A stretch of DNA of 43,120 nucleotides from DAXETY01 sp051155755 (GTDB lineage: Bacteria; Desulfobacterota; Desulfobacteria; Desulfobacterales; SG8-13). The position numbers and the translations under genes were made by a program. This document shows positions 33,352 to 42,411 of the stretch, piece by piece. Under the pieces are notes generated by a model that saw only the letters and a program-made list of their open reading frames with translations, searched no databases and was not told the origin of the DNA. The stretch lies in contig DAXETY010000100.1 in NCBI GenBank assembly GCA_051155755.1, positions 1-43,120 of the forward strand, read 5' to 3'. Position 1 is the first letter of the stretch, and every line of letters begins with the position of its first letter.

Positions 33352-33846
33352 ATGCCGATCTACGAATTCTACTGCATCGATTGCAACACGATTTTCAATT
33401 TTTTTTCCCGAACCGTAAATACGAAAAAGCGTCCCGATTGCCCCCGGTGTAAAAAGCGGAAGCTGACGCGCCGGATGTCGGCGTTTGCCATCGGCGGCAG
33501 AGCTTCGGAAGACGGCGAAGCCGACGACCTGCCCTTTGATGAATCCAAAATGGAACAGGCCATGGGCGTGCTCGCCGGCGAAGCCGAACGCATCAAAGAA
33601 GACGACCCCCGGCAGGCAGCCAACCTGATGCGCAAACTGTCGGATATGACCGGCATGCGGCTGGGACCCGGCATGGAAGAAGCCCTCAGCCGAATGGAAA
33701 AAGGCGAAGATCCCGAAAAAATCGAATCCGAAATGGGCGATCTGCTGGAAAACGAAGATCCTTTCGAGTTTCCGAAAAAACGCAGCGGCCTGGCCGGCGC
33801 CCGGCGCAGCGCCCCCCGCCGGGATGATACGCTCTACGATCTCTGA
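33352..33846 (+). CDS. FmdB-family zinc ribbon protein
   Basis: This is a 164-residue protein. Residues 1-42 form the FmdB/CxxC_CxxC regulatory zinc ribbon: MPIYEFYCIDC, then CPRC at about 31-34, giving four cysteine zinc ligands. The rest is helical and charged, with DRP-type acidic stretches and a basic tail. FmdB-type proteins are putative regulators with little proven function. The start at 33352 follows GGGAG with 7-base spacing. It has its own strong promoter. The C-terminal part is longer than in minimal FmdB proteins of about 80-110 residues. Confidence 0.85.
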   Translation: MPIYEFYCIDCNTIFNFFSRTVNTKKRPDCPRCKKRKLTRRMSAFAIGGRASEDGEADDLPFDESKMEQAMGVLAGEAERIKEDDPRQAANLMRKLSDMTGMRLGPGMEEALSRMEKGEDPEKIESEMGDLLENEDPFEFPKKRSGLAGARRSAPRRDDTLYDL

Positions 33847-33895
33847 CCTGAAATGAGCGTTTCAAATTTTCAAAGATATCATTACGAATTCTGAA

Positions 33896-34432
33896 ATGGA
33901 CAAGTCGATTCGCGACAAAATGACGGTGCAACGGGACGATATCACCCGGATGGAGGTGGATGCCATTGTCAATGCCGCCAACCGCTCGCTGCTGGGCGGC
34001 GGCGGAGTGGACGGTGCCATTCACCGGGCCGCCGGCCCCGAACTGCTGAAGGAGTGCCGTACCATCGGCGGCTGTCCCACCGGTGAGGCTCGCATCACCG
34101 GCGGCTACCGGCTTCCAGCGCGTTACATTATTCACACCGTCGGACCGGTGTACAAGCCCACCGAGGAAGCCCGGTCGGCTTCACTGCTCTCCCAGTGCTA
34201 TCGCAACAGTTTGCAGCTGGCCGCCGATCACAAGGTCGGCAGCATGGCGTTTCCGGCCATCAGCTGCGGCGTTTACGGCTATCCCATTGAAAGGGCCTGC
34301 CGGGTTGCCATCGACACGGTAAGCGATTTCCTGGAAGGCAACCCGGATACAACCCTGAAAGATATCCGGTTCGTTCTGTTCTCCGAAGACGATCGCAAGG
34401 TCTACGAAAACTACCTTGCAGTGAAATACTGA
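33896..34432 (+). CDS. macrodomain protein (O-acetyl-ADP-ribose deacetylase type)
   Basis: This 178-residue protein is one macrodomain. Typical ligand-binding segments are present: DAIVNAANRSLLGGGGVDGA at about 22-41, HRAAGPELL, CPTGEARITGGY, IIHTVGPVY and AFPAISCGVYGYP. Relatives such as YmdB remove ADP-ribose or O-acetyl-ADP-ribose adducts. It lies 49 bases after the FmdB-type gene and may be co-transcribed. The ribosome site is weak. No ADP-ribosyltransferase or toxin-like partner is seen nearby. Confidence 0.92.
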   Translation: MDKSIRDKMTVQRDDITRMEVDAIVNAANRSLLGGGGVDGAIHRAAGPELLKECRTIGGCPTGEARITGGYRLPARYIIHTVGPVYKPTEEARSASLLSQCYRNSLQLAADHKVGSMAFPAISCGVYGYPIERACRVAIDTVSDFLEGNPDTTLKDIRFVLFSEDDRKVYENYLAVKY

Positions 34433-34633
34433 TGGACCCGGGTTCCGGCAACGGGCTGCAACCGCTCGGCGGTCTCCTTTCACCGACGGGGATGCGCCAC
34501 CTTGGAACGCGGCGGACGTGATCGCCATCAACGGGTCGGCATAGCCCGGTCCGGTTTTCGACATTTACGGTATCCAGGCGTAATTTATCGTTGAAAATCG
34601 ACGCCATACGCACGGGTGCCGGAAGCCGCCGAT

Positions 34634-34662
34634 TTGACAAAAGCGCTCGGGATTCTTACAAT
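34634..34662 (+). promoter_or_regulatory. strong sigma-70 promoter of the HesB-like selenoprotein gene
   Basis: A perfect TTGACA (34634-34639) is followed after 17 bases by TACAAT (34657-34662). The predicted start is near 34669, 53 bases before the ATG. The remaining part of the gap after the macrodomain gene shows nothing recognisable. Confidence 0.8.
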
Positions 34663-34721
34663 ACCAACTCTTGCGAATGATCATCCACGTTAATTCAATG
34701 AACCATTCAGGGAGGTAAATC

Positions 34722-35036
34722 ATGGTGGAAGTCACTGAATCGGCGACCCGACAGATCGCTGAGTATTTCAAGGGCAGAGAGGTGCAGCCGATCCGCATAT
34801 TTCTCAACGAGGGCGGCTGAGGCGGTCCGTCGTTGGCAATGGCTCTGGACGAGCCAAGAGATAACGACGAGGTGTTCGATATCGACGATTTCAAGTTCCT
34901 GGTCGATAAAAACTTCATGGAAAAAGCCACACCGATCAAAGTGGATTTTATCGACTACGGATTTCGCCTGAGCAGCAGTCTCAAACTCCAGGCAGGCTGC
35001 GGCGGCTGCGGTGGAGATACCTCCTGCAGCGTTTAA
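34722..35036 (+). CDS. HesB/IscA-like selenoprotein
   Basis: This is a 104-residue protein if the in-frame UGA at 34818-34820 is read as selenocysteine (residue 33). The UGA sits in NEGG-U-GGPSLAMALDE, where A-type iron-sulfur carriers such as IscA have their first conserved cysteine (GGCSG). The C-terminal cysteines are in AGCGGCGG. HesB-like proteins with Sec at this site are an established bacterial selenoprotein family. The start follows GGGAGG with 6-base spacing and has a near-consensus promoter; a terminator follows at 35067. The role is presumably iron-sulfur or redox chemistry, not proven. Without recoding the gene would be seen only as a fragment from 34833. Confidence 0.88.
34818..34856 (+). 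promoter_or_regulatory. in-frame UGA plus bSECIS-like hairpin in the HesB-like gene
   Basis: UGA (34818-34820) is followed after 19 bases by TGGCTC (34840-34845), loop TGGAC (34846-34850) and GAGCCA (34851-34856). The 6-bp stem is perfect, the loop begins 25 bases after the UGA, and its second base is G, as bacterial SECIS elements require. Confidence 0.8.
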
Positions 35037-35066
35037 ACGCACCGACCGCTCGTCTTCTGCAAAAAG

Positions 35067-35096
35067 GGCAACCGGCTCACCAGGTTGCCTTTTTTT
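35067..35096 (+). terminator. rho-independent terminator of the selenoprotein gene
   Basis: GGCAACC (35067-35073) pairs with GGTTGCC (35083-35089) around a 9-base loop, followed by seven T residues. It lies 30 bases after the stop codon. Confidence 0.9.
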
Positions 35097-35135
35097 GTTG
35101 CCTGGGCTTCATCCCTACAGTTTCGAGGTCCGATG

Positions 35136-36503
35136 ATGCACGCGGTCGTCGAAAACCAAAGACGTTTTTTTGAAAGCGGCGAAACCCGCCGGCAATCCTT
35201 CCGCCGGAAGGCGTTGAAACGTCTTCGACAGGCCACCGTCGACCACGAGGACCGGCTGCTGGATGCCCTGTGGTCGGACCTGAACAAACCGGCCTACGAG
35301 AGTTACCTGACCGAAATCGGCCCGGCGCTGAGTGAAATCCGCCACGCGCGCAGAAACCTGTGCCGCTGGAGCCGTGCGCGAAGGGTATGGACGCCGCTGG
35401 TCTGTCAGCCGGCGGTCAGCCGGATTCAACCGGAGCCGCTGGGAGTGGCGTTGATCCTCAGCCCTTGGAATTACCCGATCCAGCTGGCACTGATTCCATT
35501 GGCAGCCGCTGTGGCCGCCGGTAATTGCTGCGTACTGAAAGCTTCCGAAGTCGCACCCCACAGTGCCTCGGCGTTGTCAGCCATGATCGCCGACCGTTTT
35601 CCCTCGGAATATCTTACCGTGGTTGAAGGCGGCGTTGATACCGCCCGGGATCTGCTGCAGCAAAAATTCGACACGATCTTTTTCACCGGCAGCAGTGCCG
35701 TCGGCAAACGGGTAATGGCAGCTGCCGCCGAACAACTGACTCCGGTAACCCTCGAACTGGGCGGGAAATCCCCCTGTATCGTCGAACCGGATGCAGACCT
35801 GGCCACCGCCGCCCGTCGAATTGCGGCGGGCAAATTTCTGAATGCCGGTCAGACGTGCGTCGCTCCGGATTATCTGCTGGTCCGCAGTGGGATCAAAGCC
35901 GCCTTGTTGGATCGACTGGCGGAAGAACTGCAAAAATTTTATGGCGAAGATCCGCGCAAAAGCCCCGACTATGCACGGATCGTCAGCGATGCCCATTTTT
36001 TACGCCTGGAACGTCTGCTGCACGACTGTCGCATTCGGATCGGCGGCCAGACGGTGCGGCGGGAACGCTACTTTGCACCCACGATTGTTGAGGGCATATC
36101 CGTTGATCACGCCCTGATGCAGGCAGAAATTTTCGGCCCGATCCTGCCGGTGTTTGCCTACGATCATCCGGTGGAAGCCATTGATTTGATTCGAAGGCAG
36201 CCCCGCCCGCTGGCTTTGTACCTGTTTACCAACGACCGCCGCACCCAGCAACGCTTTTTGAACGGCCTTGCATTCGGCGGCGGCTGTGTGAACGACACCC
36301 TGATGCACCTGGTCAATCCCCGCCTTCCCTTCGGGGGCACCGGGGACAGCGGTTTCGGCCGCTATCACGGCAAGGCCGGATTCGAGGCCTTCTCCTATAT
36401 GAAAAGCGTAATGAAGCGACCGACGGTGCTTGACCTGAAATTGCGCTACCCCCCCTATGGAAAATTGAACGCATTGAAACGACTGTTCCGGTATTTGGCA
36501 TGA
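35136..36503 (+). CDS. class 3-type aldehyde dehydrogenase
   Basis: This is an NAD(P)-dependent aldehyde dehydrogenase of about 455 residues. The catalytic cysteine is in NAGQTCVAPDY and the general base in TLELGGKSP. SPWNYPIQLAL near residue 105 begins the cofactor fold, and FTGSSAVGKRV is the nucleotide loop. The sequence and short length fit the class 3/fatty aldehyde branch, which acts on medium and long-chain or aromatic aldehydes. GAGG lies 7 bases before ATG 35136; an adjacent ATG at 35133 is the alternative. The stop overlaps the next gene by four bases, linking it with the SagB-type oxidoreductase. Confidence 0.9.
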   Translation: MHAVVENQRRFFESGETRRQSFRRKALKRLRQATVDHEDRLLDALWSDLNKPAYESYLTEIGPALSEIRHARRNLCRWSRARRVWTPLVCQPAVSRIQPEPLGVALILSPWNYPIQLALIPLAAAVAAGNCCVLKASEVAPHSASALSAMIADRFPSEYLTVVEGGVDTARDLLQQKFDTIFFTGSSAVGKRVMAAAAEQLTPVTLELGGKSPCIVEPDADLATAARRIAAGKFLNAGQTCVAPDYLLVRSGIKAALLDRLAEELQKFYGEDPRKSPDYARIVSDAHFLRLERLLHDCRIRIGGQTVRRERYFAPTIVEGISVDHALMQAEIFGPILPVFAYDHPVEAIDLIRRQPRPLALYLFTNDRRTQQRFLNGLAFGGGCVNDTLMHLVNPRLPFGGTGDSGFGRYHGKAGFEAFSYMKSVMKRPTVLDLKLRYPPYGKLNALKRLFRYLA

Positions 36504-38149
36504 ACGAACCACAAGAAACGTTGTATCGGCAAATTTTCGCCTACCACCAGGCCACCAAGCATTCTTTCCAGCGCTATGCGCGCTCGGCCGGGTTTATGGA
36601 TTGGGAAAATCAGCCGGTCCCTTTTCGGTTTTACGAAGGCTGCCGTAAGATTGTGCTGCCTTTTCTAAAGACCGACCCTGCAGCGAGCCACCTGCAGCTT
36701 TACTGCAACGACGCCCCCGCAGCCCAAATCTGTCGGGAGCATCTGGCCGGACTTTGCGAACTCTCCATGGGTCTTTCGGCCTGGAAAGCGCTGGGGGACA
36801 CCCGGTGGTCCCTGCGAATCAATCCTTCCAGCGGTAATCTGCATCCAACCGAACTCTATCTGCTGCTGCCGCAGCTGAAGCAAATCCCCGCCGGGGTCTA
36901 TCATTACAGCCCGTGGCACCACGCCTTGGAACTGCGCACCGCCCTGCCGGCGGAGTTCTGGCAAACCCTGGAGCAACACTTCGATGCCCCGGTGTTTCTG
37001 GCCGCATTCAGCAGTATATTCTGGCGTGAATCCTGGAAATACGGGGAGCGGGCATGGCGCTACTGCAACCATGACGCCGGTCATGCCGTAGCGGCATTGC
37101 GATTTGCCGCCGGCCTCTGGGGCTGGCAAGTGACCTACCTCGACGGTGTATCCGACCGCCAGGTTGCGGATCTGCTCGGATTCGGACAAACGCAATGGCC
37201 CGGGGAGGAACCAGAACATCCGGATCTGATCTGCGCGTTGCACGATCCCTTGGTCGGCCGCCTTCGCCGCACCCTGCCGTCTTCCCTGTCGAACCTGGTG
37301 TCCGGTCTTCCTTTCGAGGGCCGCCCCAACCAACTCAGCCGGACGTCCGTGCGCTGGGAGGTAATCGACAATGTGGCCGATCTTACCCGCAAACCCGAAA
37401 CGGCCTCGGAAAACGTCGAACTGGATGCGCCGCCTTTGATCGAATCCCCGCGATCCAACCTGACTGCGGCCGATATCATTCGCCGCCGGCGCAGCGCACT
37501 GGCCTTCGATCCCGAAAGAACCATCGATCTTCCGGTGTTCCGGGCGCTGATGGACCGGACCCTGCCCCGGGACGGCTGCGCACCGTTCGACGTTCGGATC
37601 GGCGATCCGCAGGTGCACCTGCTCCTGTTCGTGCACAACATCGAGACACTACCCCGCGGCCTTTACCTTCTGGTGCGCAATCCCGCGCATTTCGAAGCGC
37701 TGCGTCACGCCATGCGCGCCGATTTTCTCTGGGAAACGGTGCCTGAATGCAAAATGCCGCTCTATCGGCTGCAGCCGGGCGATTTTCGCCACCGGGCCGC
37801 CCGTTTGAGCTGCGGCCAGGATATCGCCGGTGACTCGGTGTTTTCAATGGGAATGCTGGCCCGTTTTCGAAAGACGCTGCAATCCAGGCCTTACCGCTAT
37901 CGCCATCTGTTCTGGGAAACCGGGATGATCGGTCAGGCATTATACCTGGAGGCCGAAGCCCAGGGACTGCGCGGCACCGGGATCGGGTGCTATTTCGACG
38001 ATCCGGTTCACGAGCTTGTCGGCCTCGAAGACGACCGCTGGCAGAGCCTGTATCATTTCACCGTCGGTCATCCGGTGGATGATCCCCGGCTGTCCACCCT
38101 GCCGCCTTACCATCACCTCACAGACGCCGACGGCAATGAACGCCGCTGA
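36500..38149 (+). CDS. tandem SagB-type nitroreductase-fold oxidoreductase
   Basis: This 549-residue protein contains two nitroreductase-like FMN folds. The first (about 40-260) shows SLRINPSSGNLHPTELYLLL, YHYSPWHHALELR and the HDAGHAVAALRFAAGLWGW helix. The second (about 315-545) shows IIRRRRSALAFDPER, LSCGQDIAGDSVFSMGMLA and EAEAQGLRGTGIGCYFDD. SagB/ThcOx relatives oxidise azolines in modified peptides, but stand-alone tandem forms are common and not characterised, and no cyclodehydratase or precursor peptide is seen here. It overlaps the aldehyde dehydrogenase stop (ATGA) and runs 14 bases into mutY. Confidence 0.85.
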   Translation: MNEPQETLYRQIFAYHQATKHSFQRYARSAGFMDWENQPVPFRFYEGCRKIVLPFLKTDPAASHLQLYCNDAPAAQICREHLAGLCELSMGLSAWKALGDTRWSLRINPSSGNLHPTELYLLLPQLKQIPAGVYHYSPWHHALELRTALPAEFWQTLEQHFDAPVFLAAFSSIFWRESWKYGERAWRYCNHDAGHAVAALRFAAGLWGWQVTYLDGVSDRQVADLLGFGQTQWPGEEPEHPDLICALHDPLVGRLRRTLPSSLSNLVSGLPFEGRPNQLSRTSVRWEVIDNVADLTRKPETASENVELDAPPLIESPRSNLTAADIIRRRRSALAFDPERTIDLPVFRALMDRTLPRDGCAPFDVRIGDPQVHLLLFVHNIETLPRGLYLLVRNPAHFEALRHAMRADFLWETVPECKMPLYRLQPGDFRHRAARLSCGQDIAGDSVFSMGMLARFRKTLQSRPYRYRHLFWETGMIGQALYLEAEAQGLRGTGIGCYFDDPVHELVGLEDDRWQSLYHFTVGHPVDDPRLSTLPPYHHLTDADGNERR

Positions 38150-39221
38150 CATCGAAACACTGCGCCAGCGCCTGCTGGACTGGTACCGGATACACCGGCG
38201 GGATCTGCCGTGGCGCCGGACCCGTGATCCCTATGCGATCTGGGTCTCGGAAGTCATGCTGCAGCAAACCCGGGTGAAAACCGCCGTAGCTTACTACCGC
38301 AGGTTTCTGAACCGTTTCCCCGATATCTCCAGGCTGGCGGCGGCCGACCTGCAGGCGGTACTCAAACTCTGGGAGGGCTTGGGGTATTACGCCAGAGCCC
38401 GCAATCTGCATCGTGCCGCCCGCATTGTACGCGATCGGCATGCCGGCCTTGTCCCCGACGCATCCGATGCGTTTCGACAACTTCCCGGAGTGGGGGATTA
38501 CATTGCCGCCGCCGTCCAGAGCATTGCCTTTGATCGGCCTCTGGCCGTAGTCGACGGCAATGTCAAACGGGTGCTGGCCCGTCTTTACTGCATCGATGCC
38601 CCGGCCAACCACAGCTCCTCGGCCGCGGTATTCCGCCGAATCGCTGAAGAACTGCTCGATTTACGGTCTCCGGGCACATTCAACCAGGCCCTGATGGAAC
38701 TGGGGGCGTTGATCTGCCGTCCACAGTCCCCCGAATGTGATCGCTGCCCGCTGGAGCGACTTTGCAGCGCCCGGGCCACCAATACCCAACAAGGCTACCC
38801 GGTTCGGCAAAAAAAATCACCCGTACCGGAGCATCATCTGGTTGTGGCAGTGATCCAACGTGGAGCCAAGTACCTGATTCTCCGCAGGAAAGAACAGGGC
38901 CTCCTGGGCGGATTGTGGGAATTTCCCGCCGCAAGGATCGCCCCCGGCGAAGCTTCGGAAGCGGCCTGCGGACGGGCCGCCAGAGAAAACGTGCGTCTGC
39001 ATATAAAAATCGGCGGGTTTCTGATGCAACACAAACACGCCTACACTCATTTTAAGGAAATCCTGGAAGTATACTGCTGTCGTTCTCCATCCGGGCGCGT
39101 GCAAACCTCCCAAAACCAGCCGTTTCGATGGATCCGCCTTCAAGAGGCCGACCGATTCCCGTTTACCGGAGCAAGTCTGAAAATCATCGGCCGCCTGCGG
39201 CCGGAAAGCTGCGGCGGGTAA
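38136..39221 (+). CDS. mutY: adenine DNA glycosylase MutY
   Basis: This 361-residue repair enzyme removes adenine opposite 8-oxoguanine. Glu39 in SEVMLQQTRV and Asp140 in AVVDGNVKRV are the catalytic residues; LPGVGDYIAAAV is the helix-hairpin-helix. The [4Fe-4S] cysteines are 194, 201, 204 and 210, in the standard C-X6-C-X2-C-X5-C spacing. The C-terminal MutT-like domain (about 230-355) recognises 8-oxoG. The start overlaps the preceding gene by 14 bases, so it is expressed with the two oxidoreductases. A peroxiredoxin gene follows 240 bases later. Confidence 0.96.
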   Translation: MNAADIETLRQRLLDWYRIHRRDLPWRRTRDPYAIWVSEVMLQQTRVKTAVAYYRRFLNRFPDISRLAAADLQAVLKLWEGLGYYARARNLHRAARIVRDRHAGLVPDASDAFRQLPGVGDYIAAAVQSIAFDRPLAVVDGNVKRVLARLYCIDAPANHSSSAAVFRRIAEELLDLRSPGTFNQALMELGALICRPQSPECDRCPLERLCSARATNTQQGYPVRQKKSPVPEHHLVVAVIQRGAKYLILRRKEQGLLGGLWEFPAARIAPGEASEAACGRAARENVRLHIKIGGFLMQHKHAYTHFKEILEVYCCRSPSGRVQTSQNQPFRWIRLQEADRFPFTGASLKIIGRLRPESCGG

Positions 39222-39461
39222 AAGGCCGTGGTGCGAATTTTTCCCGGCCGGGCTTGAAAGCTTTGGGAATCATATCCATATTTCCGGTTCGAACCAGCAC
39301 AGTTCGCCTTTTCAATTTTTCCTGGATGGAATTTGAACGTGCCGGCATTTCACACCGGCGTGTGGATTTTTTTCGCAACCCGACCTTGTCGGCCGCACCA
39401 CTGCGCGGTGGCGCATACTGAAGATTGCCGCATGGGCGGCATTTAGAAAGGAGTTACGACC

Positions 39462-40061
39462 ATGAGGGTACTGGTAGCCAGAGAAGCGCCGGATTTCACG
39501 GCACCGGCAGTCATGCCCGACGGCATGATCGAAGAGAAATTCCAATTGTCGAATCTGCGCGGCAAATACGTGGTCCTGTTTTTTTGGCCGCTGGACTTCA
39601 CCTTTGTATGTCCGACGGAAATTCTGGCCCACGATCGCCGGATTCAACAATTTCGGGAACGAAATGCGGAGGTGGTGGGCATTTCCATCGACTCGCAGTT
39701 CACGCACTTTGCCTGGCGCAACACACCGGTAAACGAAGGCGGCATCGGTGCGGTCAAGTTTCCGATCGTCGCCGATATTACCCACGAAATCACCCATGCT
39801 TACGGCATCGAACATCCGGACGGGGTGGCCATGCGGGCGTCCTTTTTGATCGATCGGGACGGCGTCGTGCAACACCAGGTTGTCAACAACCTCGCCCTGG
39901 GCCGCAACGTCGACGAAATGCTGCGAATGGTCGATGCCCTGCAGTTTACCGAAGAACACGGCGAGGTATGCCCGGCCGGCTGGCAGAAGGGCGATGAAGG
40001 CATGAAACCGACCGCCGAGGGCGTATCGGAATATCTTTCCGAAAAAGCGGAAAAGCTGTGA
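39462..40061 (+). CDS. 2-Cys peroxiredoxin (AhpC/Prx1 type)
   Basis: This 199-residue peroxidase has peroxidatic Cys50 in FTFVCPTEI and resolving Cys170 in EVCPAGWQKG, the layout of typical 2-Cys peroxiredoxins that reduce H2O2 and organic peroxides as obligate dimers. The C-terminal helix after the resolving cysteine is present. The start follows AAAGGAG with 8-base spacing. No reductase (ahpF, thioredoxin) is adjacent. The catalytic site is cysteine and not selenocysteine, unlike some Prx-like selenoproteins in anaerobes. Confidence 0.96.
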   Translation: MRVLVAREAPDFTAPAVMPDGMIEEKFQLSNLRGKYVVLFFWPLDFTFVCPTEILAHDRRIQQFRERNAEVVGISIDSQFTHFAWRNTPVNEGGIGAVKFPIVADITHEITHAYGIEHPDGVAMRASFLIDRDGVVQHQVVNNLALGRNVDEMLRMVDALQFTEEHGEVCPAGWQKGDEGMKPTAEGVSEYLSEKAEKL

Positions 40062-40094
40062 GTCAACTTGCAAATTCCCTAAACTGAGCGTCGC

Positions 40095-40616
40095 TCAATT
40101 CGGGTCTTCAAAAAGTTCCAGATGCCGGGCGGCCAGCATCTGGTAGGTTTGCGAGGTGCCGACAATCCGTTCCAGCACGGATTCGTCGAGCGTTTTTTTC
40201 AGTTTCACCGGCACACCGGCTACCAGCTGAAACGGTCCGACGATCTGGCCCTCGCGAACCACACCCCCCGAACCGACGATGGTACCGGTGCGTACGCACG
40301 CATCGTTCAACACCACCGCCCGAATACCAACCAGGCATCGATCCTCCAGGGTACAGCCGTGCACCACGGCGCCGTGACCGACGGAAACACGGTTGCCGAT
40401 ATGCACCGGTTTACCGGGATCGGTGTGCACGGTGCAGTTGTCCTGAATGTTGGTGTTGGCCCCGATGACGATCCGATCCCGGTCTCCGCGCAGCACCGAT
40501 CCATACCAGATACTGGAATTGTCTCCGATCGTCACCTGCCCGATCACCACCGCCGTGGGTGCGATGAACACGTTGCTGCCGATCTGCGGGTGCTGTCCCT
40601 GGTAGTCGAGGATCAT
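40095..40616 (-). CDS. gamma-carbonic anhydrase family protein
   Basis: This 173-residue left-handed beta-helix protein has hexapeptide repeats throughout (VVIGQVTIGDNSSIWYGSVL, VSVGHGAVVHGC). The three zinc histidine positions appear in CTVHTD and VGHGAVVHGC, as in YrdA/Cam-type enzymes. Many such proteins bind metal but lack proven carbonic anhydrase activity. The ATG at 40616 is preferred over the longer frame to 40694, as the beta-helix starts soon after it. It is convergent with the peroxiredoxin gene, with 33 bases between. Confidence 0.92.
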   Translation of the reverse strand: MILDYQGQHPQIGSNVFIAPTAVVIGQVTIGDNSSIWYGSVLRGDRDRIVIGANTNIQDNCTVHTDPGKPVHIGNRVSVGHGAVVHGCTLEDRCLVGIRAVVLNDACVRTGTIVGSGGVVREGQIVGPFQLVAGVPVKLKKTLDESVLERIVGTSQTYQMLAARHLELFEDPN

Positions 40617-40811
40617 CGGAACTTCCCATATGGGTTTGGATAGGGTATCTGGATGGACACTGATTATTGTCCGTCCACGAAGAGATGGTGGCACGATTGA
40701 GTTTTAATACAGGACACCGCCCCGATCAAGGCAAAGCGGTGGCGCCGTCAACACCAACGAAGTGGAGCGACTGTCAAGGTTGCCGCAGATACAAGAGACG
40801 AGGAGTTTTTC

Positions 40812-42020
40812 ATGGATGCCCCTTTCAGGGTCCCGGCTACGGAAATCGAAAATCGGATCGACGGCTTTCAGGCCCGGCTCTCCGAGCGGGGCTTGGAGGC
40901 CGCCCTGATCGTTCAGCGGGTGGACCTGTTTTACTTCACCGGCACCGCCCAGAACGGCCTGCTCTATGTCCCTGCCAAAGGCACGCCAATGCTCGGCATC
41001 CGCCGGCAACTGGAACGGGCCAGAGAAGAAACCCCCCTGGAGCAGGTGGTCGCGCTGAGCCGTGTCCGCGAAATGCCGCAGCGAATTCGACAGGGATACG
41101 GCCGCTTGCCGCTTCGGCTGGGGCTGGAACTCGACGTGCTGCCGGTGCGCGACTACCGGTTCCTACGGGAAATTTTCGAAATGCCGCAGGTCGAAGACAT
41201 CTCTGATTGGATTCTGCAGCAACGGGCGGTGAAATCCGCATGGGAAATCAAACAGATGCAGAACACCGCCGCCAGAAGCCGCCACACCTTCGACTATCTG
41301 CAGCAGATACTGGAACCGGGCCTGACTGAAATGGAATTTGCCGCCATGGGCGAAGCCCATGCCCGCAAATACGGCCACGCCGGACGACTGCGGTCGCGAC
41401 ACTTTCAGTCCGAGGTCTACCCTTGGCATGTCCTCAGCGGACCGAACTCCGGTAAACCGGGGCTGCTGGACTCTCCCTTCAGCGGCGCCGGGACATCGGC
41501 GGCGTTTCCCTGCGGCGCCGGAAACCGGCGCATGAGGGCCGGCGAACCGATTCTGGTTGATTTCGGCTGGGTGCACAACGGGTACCATGTGGACGAAACC
41601 CGCATGTTTGCCATCGGGGACTTGCCGGAACCGGTCCAGAAGGCCTACCAGGCCACCGTAACGGTCCACGACGCGCTGCTGGAAGCCGCGCGGCCGGGAA
41701 TGAAATCAGGGGCGCTGTTCGAGCTTGCCGTCACCGTAGCGGATCGGCTGGGGTATTCGAATTTTTTTCCGGGCACCGCTGCCGGCAAAGTGCGGTTTGT
41801 CGGCCACGGCATCGGGCTGGAACTGGTGGAACCGCCGCTGATCGCCGCCCACCGCAGCGACCCGCTGCTGCCCGGAACCGTATTTGCCCTGGAGCCGAAG
41901 CTCTGTTTTGAAGGGCATTTCGGCGTTGGCATCGAAAGCGTCTTCCAGATGACGAAAACCGACTGTCAACTGCTGAGCCGGGTGCCGGTGAAACTCTTCC
42001 AAGTGCCTTCCACGGGGTAA
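40812..42020 (+). CDS. M24-family aminopeptidase P/prolidase-like protein
   Basis: This is a 402-residue pita-bread-fold metallopeptidase. An N-terminal creatinase-like domain covers about 10-135. The catalytic domain has the five expected metal ligands: Asp250 in ILVDFGW, Asp261 in YHVDETR, His332 in VGHGIGLE, Glu361 in ALEPKL and Glu375 in GIESVF. Members cleave Xaa-Pro bonds or other small substrates. The start follows GAGGAG with 6-base spacing. It is apparently transcribed alone, with a MITE-like repeat downstream. Confidence 0.93.
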   Translation: MDAPFRVPATEIENRIDGFQARLSERGLEAALIVQRVDLFYFTGTAQNGLLYVPAKGTPMLGIRRQLERAREETPLEQVVALSRVREMPQRIRQGYGRLPLRLGLELDVLPVRDYRFLREIFEMPQVEDISDWILQQRAVKSAWEIKQMQNTAARSRHTFDYLQQILEPGLTEMEFAAMGEAHARKYGHAGRLRSRHFQSEVYPWHVLSGPNSGKPGLLDSPFSGAGTSAAFPCGAGNRRMRAGEPILVDFGWVHNGYHVDETRMFAIGDLPEPVQKAYQATVTVHDALLEAARPGMKSGALFELAVTVADRLGYSNFFPGTAAGKVRFVGHGIGLELVEPPLIAAHRSDPLLPGTVFALEPKLCFEGHFGVGIESVFQMTKTDCQLLSRVPVKLFQVPSTG

Positions 42021-42121
42021 ATGCTACACACCGGCGGCACCGGCGCCATGGAGACAGAAGCACTTTTGTACTTCGATGTTGAACTCGCAGTCGCGCCCGG
42101 TTTGGGCGAGAATGAATAAGG

Positions 42122-42278
42122 TTGATGAGCCTGTAAAAAGTCATTTTTACCACCTTGTCATCCCCGCGCAGGCGGGGATCTCGAGTTTATTGAACTGTAA
42201 TAACTATGATTTCGAGATTCCCGCCTGCGCGGGAATGACAGATTTTTATGAATTTTCGAATTTTTACGACTTCATCAA
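42122..42278. mobile_element. 157-bp MITE-like palindromic repeat, copy 2
   Basis: This is the better preserved copy. The ends TTGATGA...TGTAAAAA and the complement of TTGATGAAGTCGTAAAAA form imperfect 18-base terminal repeats (14 of 18). Inside, 42156-42184 and 42212-42240 form a 29-base inverted repeat with two mismatches around AACTGTAATAACTATGATT. It is the same length as copy 1 at 12044 and closely similar across the centre. It lies between the M24 peptidase gene and the fabH-like gene. Confidence 0.8.
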
Positions 42279-42411
42279 GGTTGACAGATGCGGTCGTTGC
42301 AAATAGTTAAGAAGGTTTACGTCCGATGCAGAATCCGCGCCCCGCGGTTCCCTGACCGGCAGGGTCCGTCGCCCCCCGGCCGAAGGGCAGAAAGGAGTTC
42401 TAAACAGGCAG

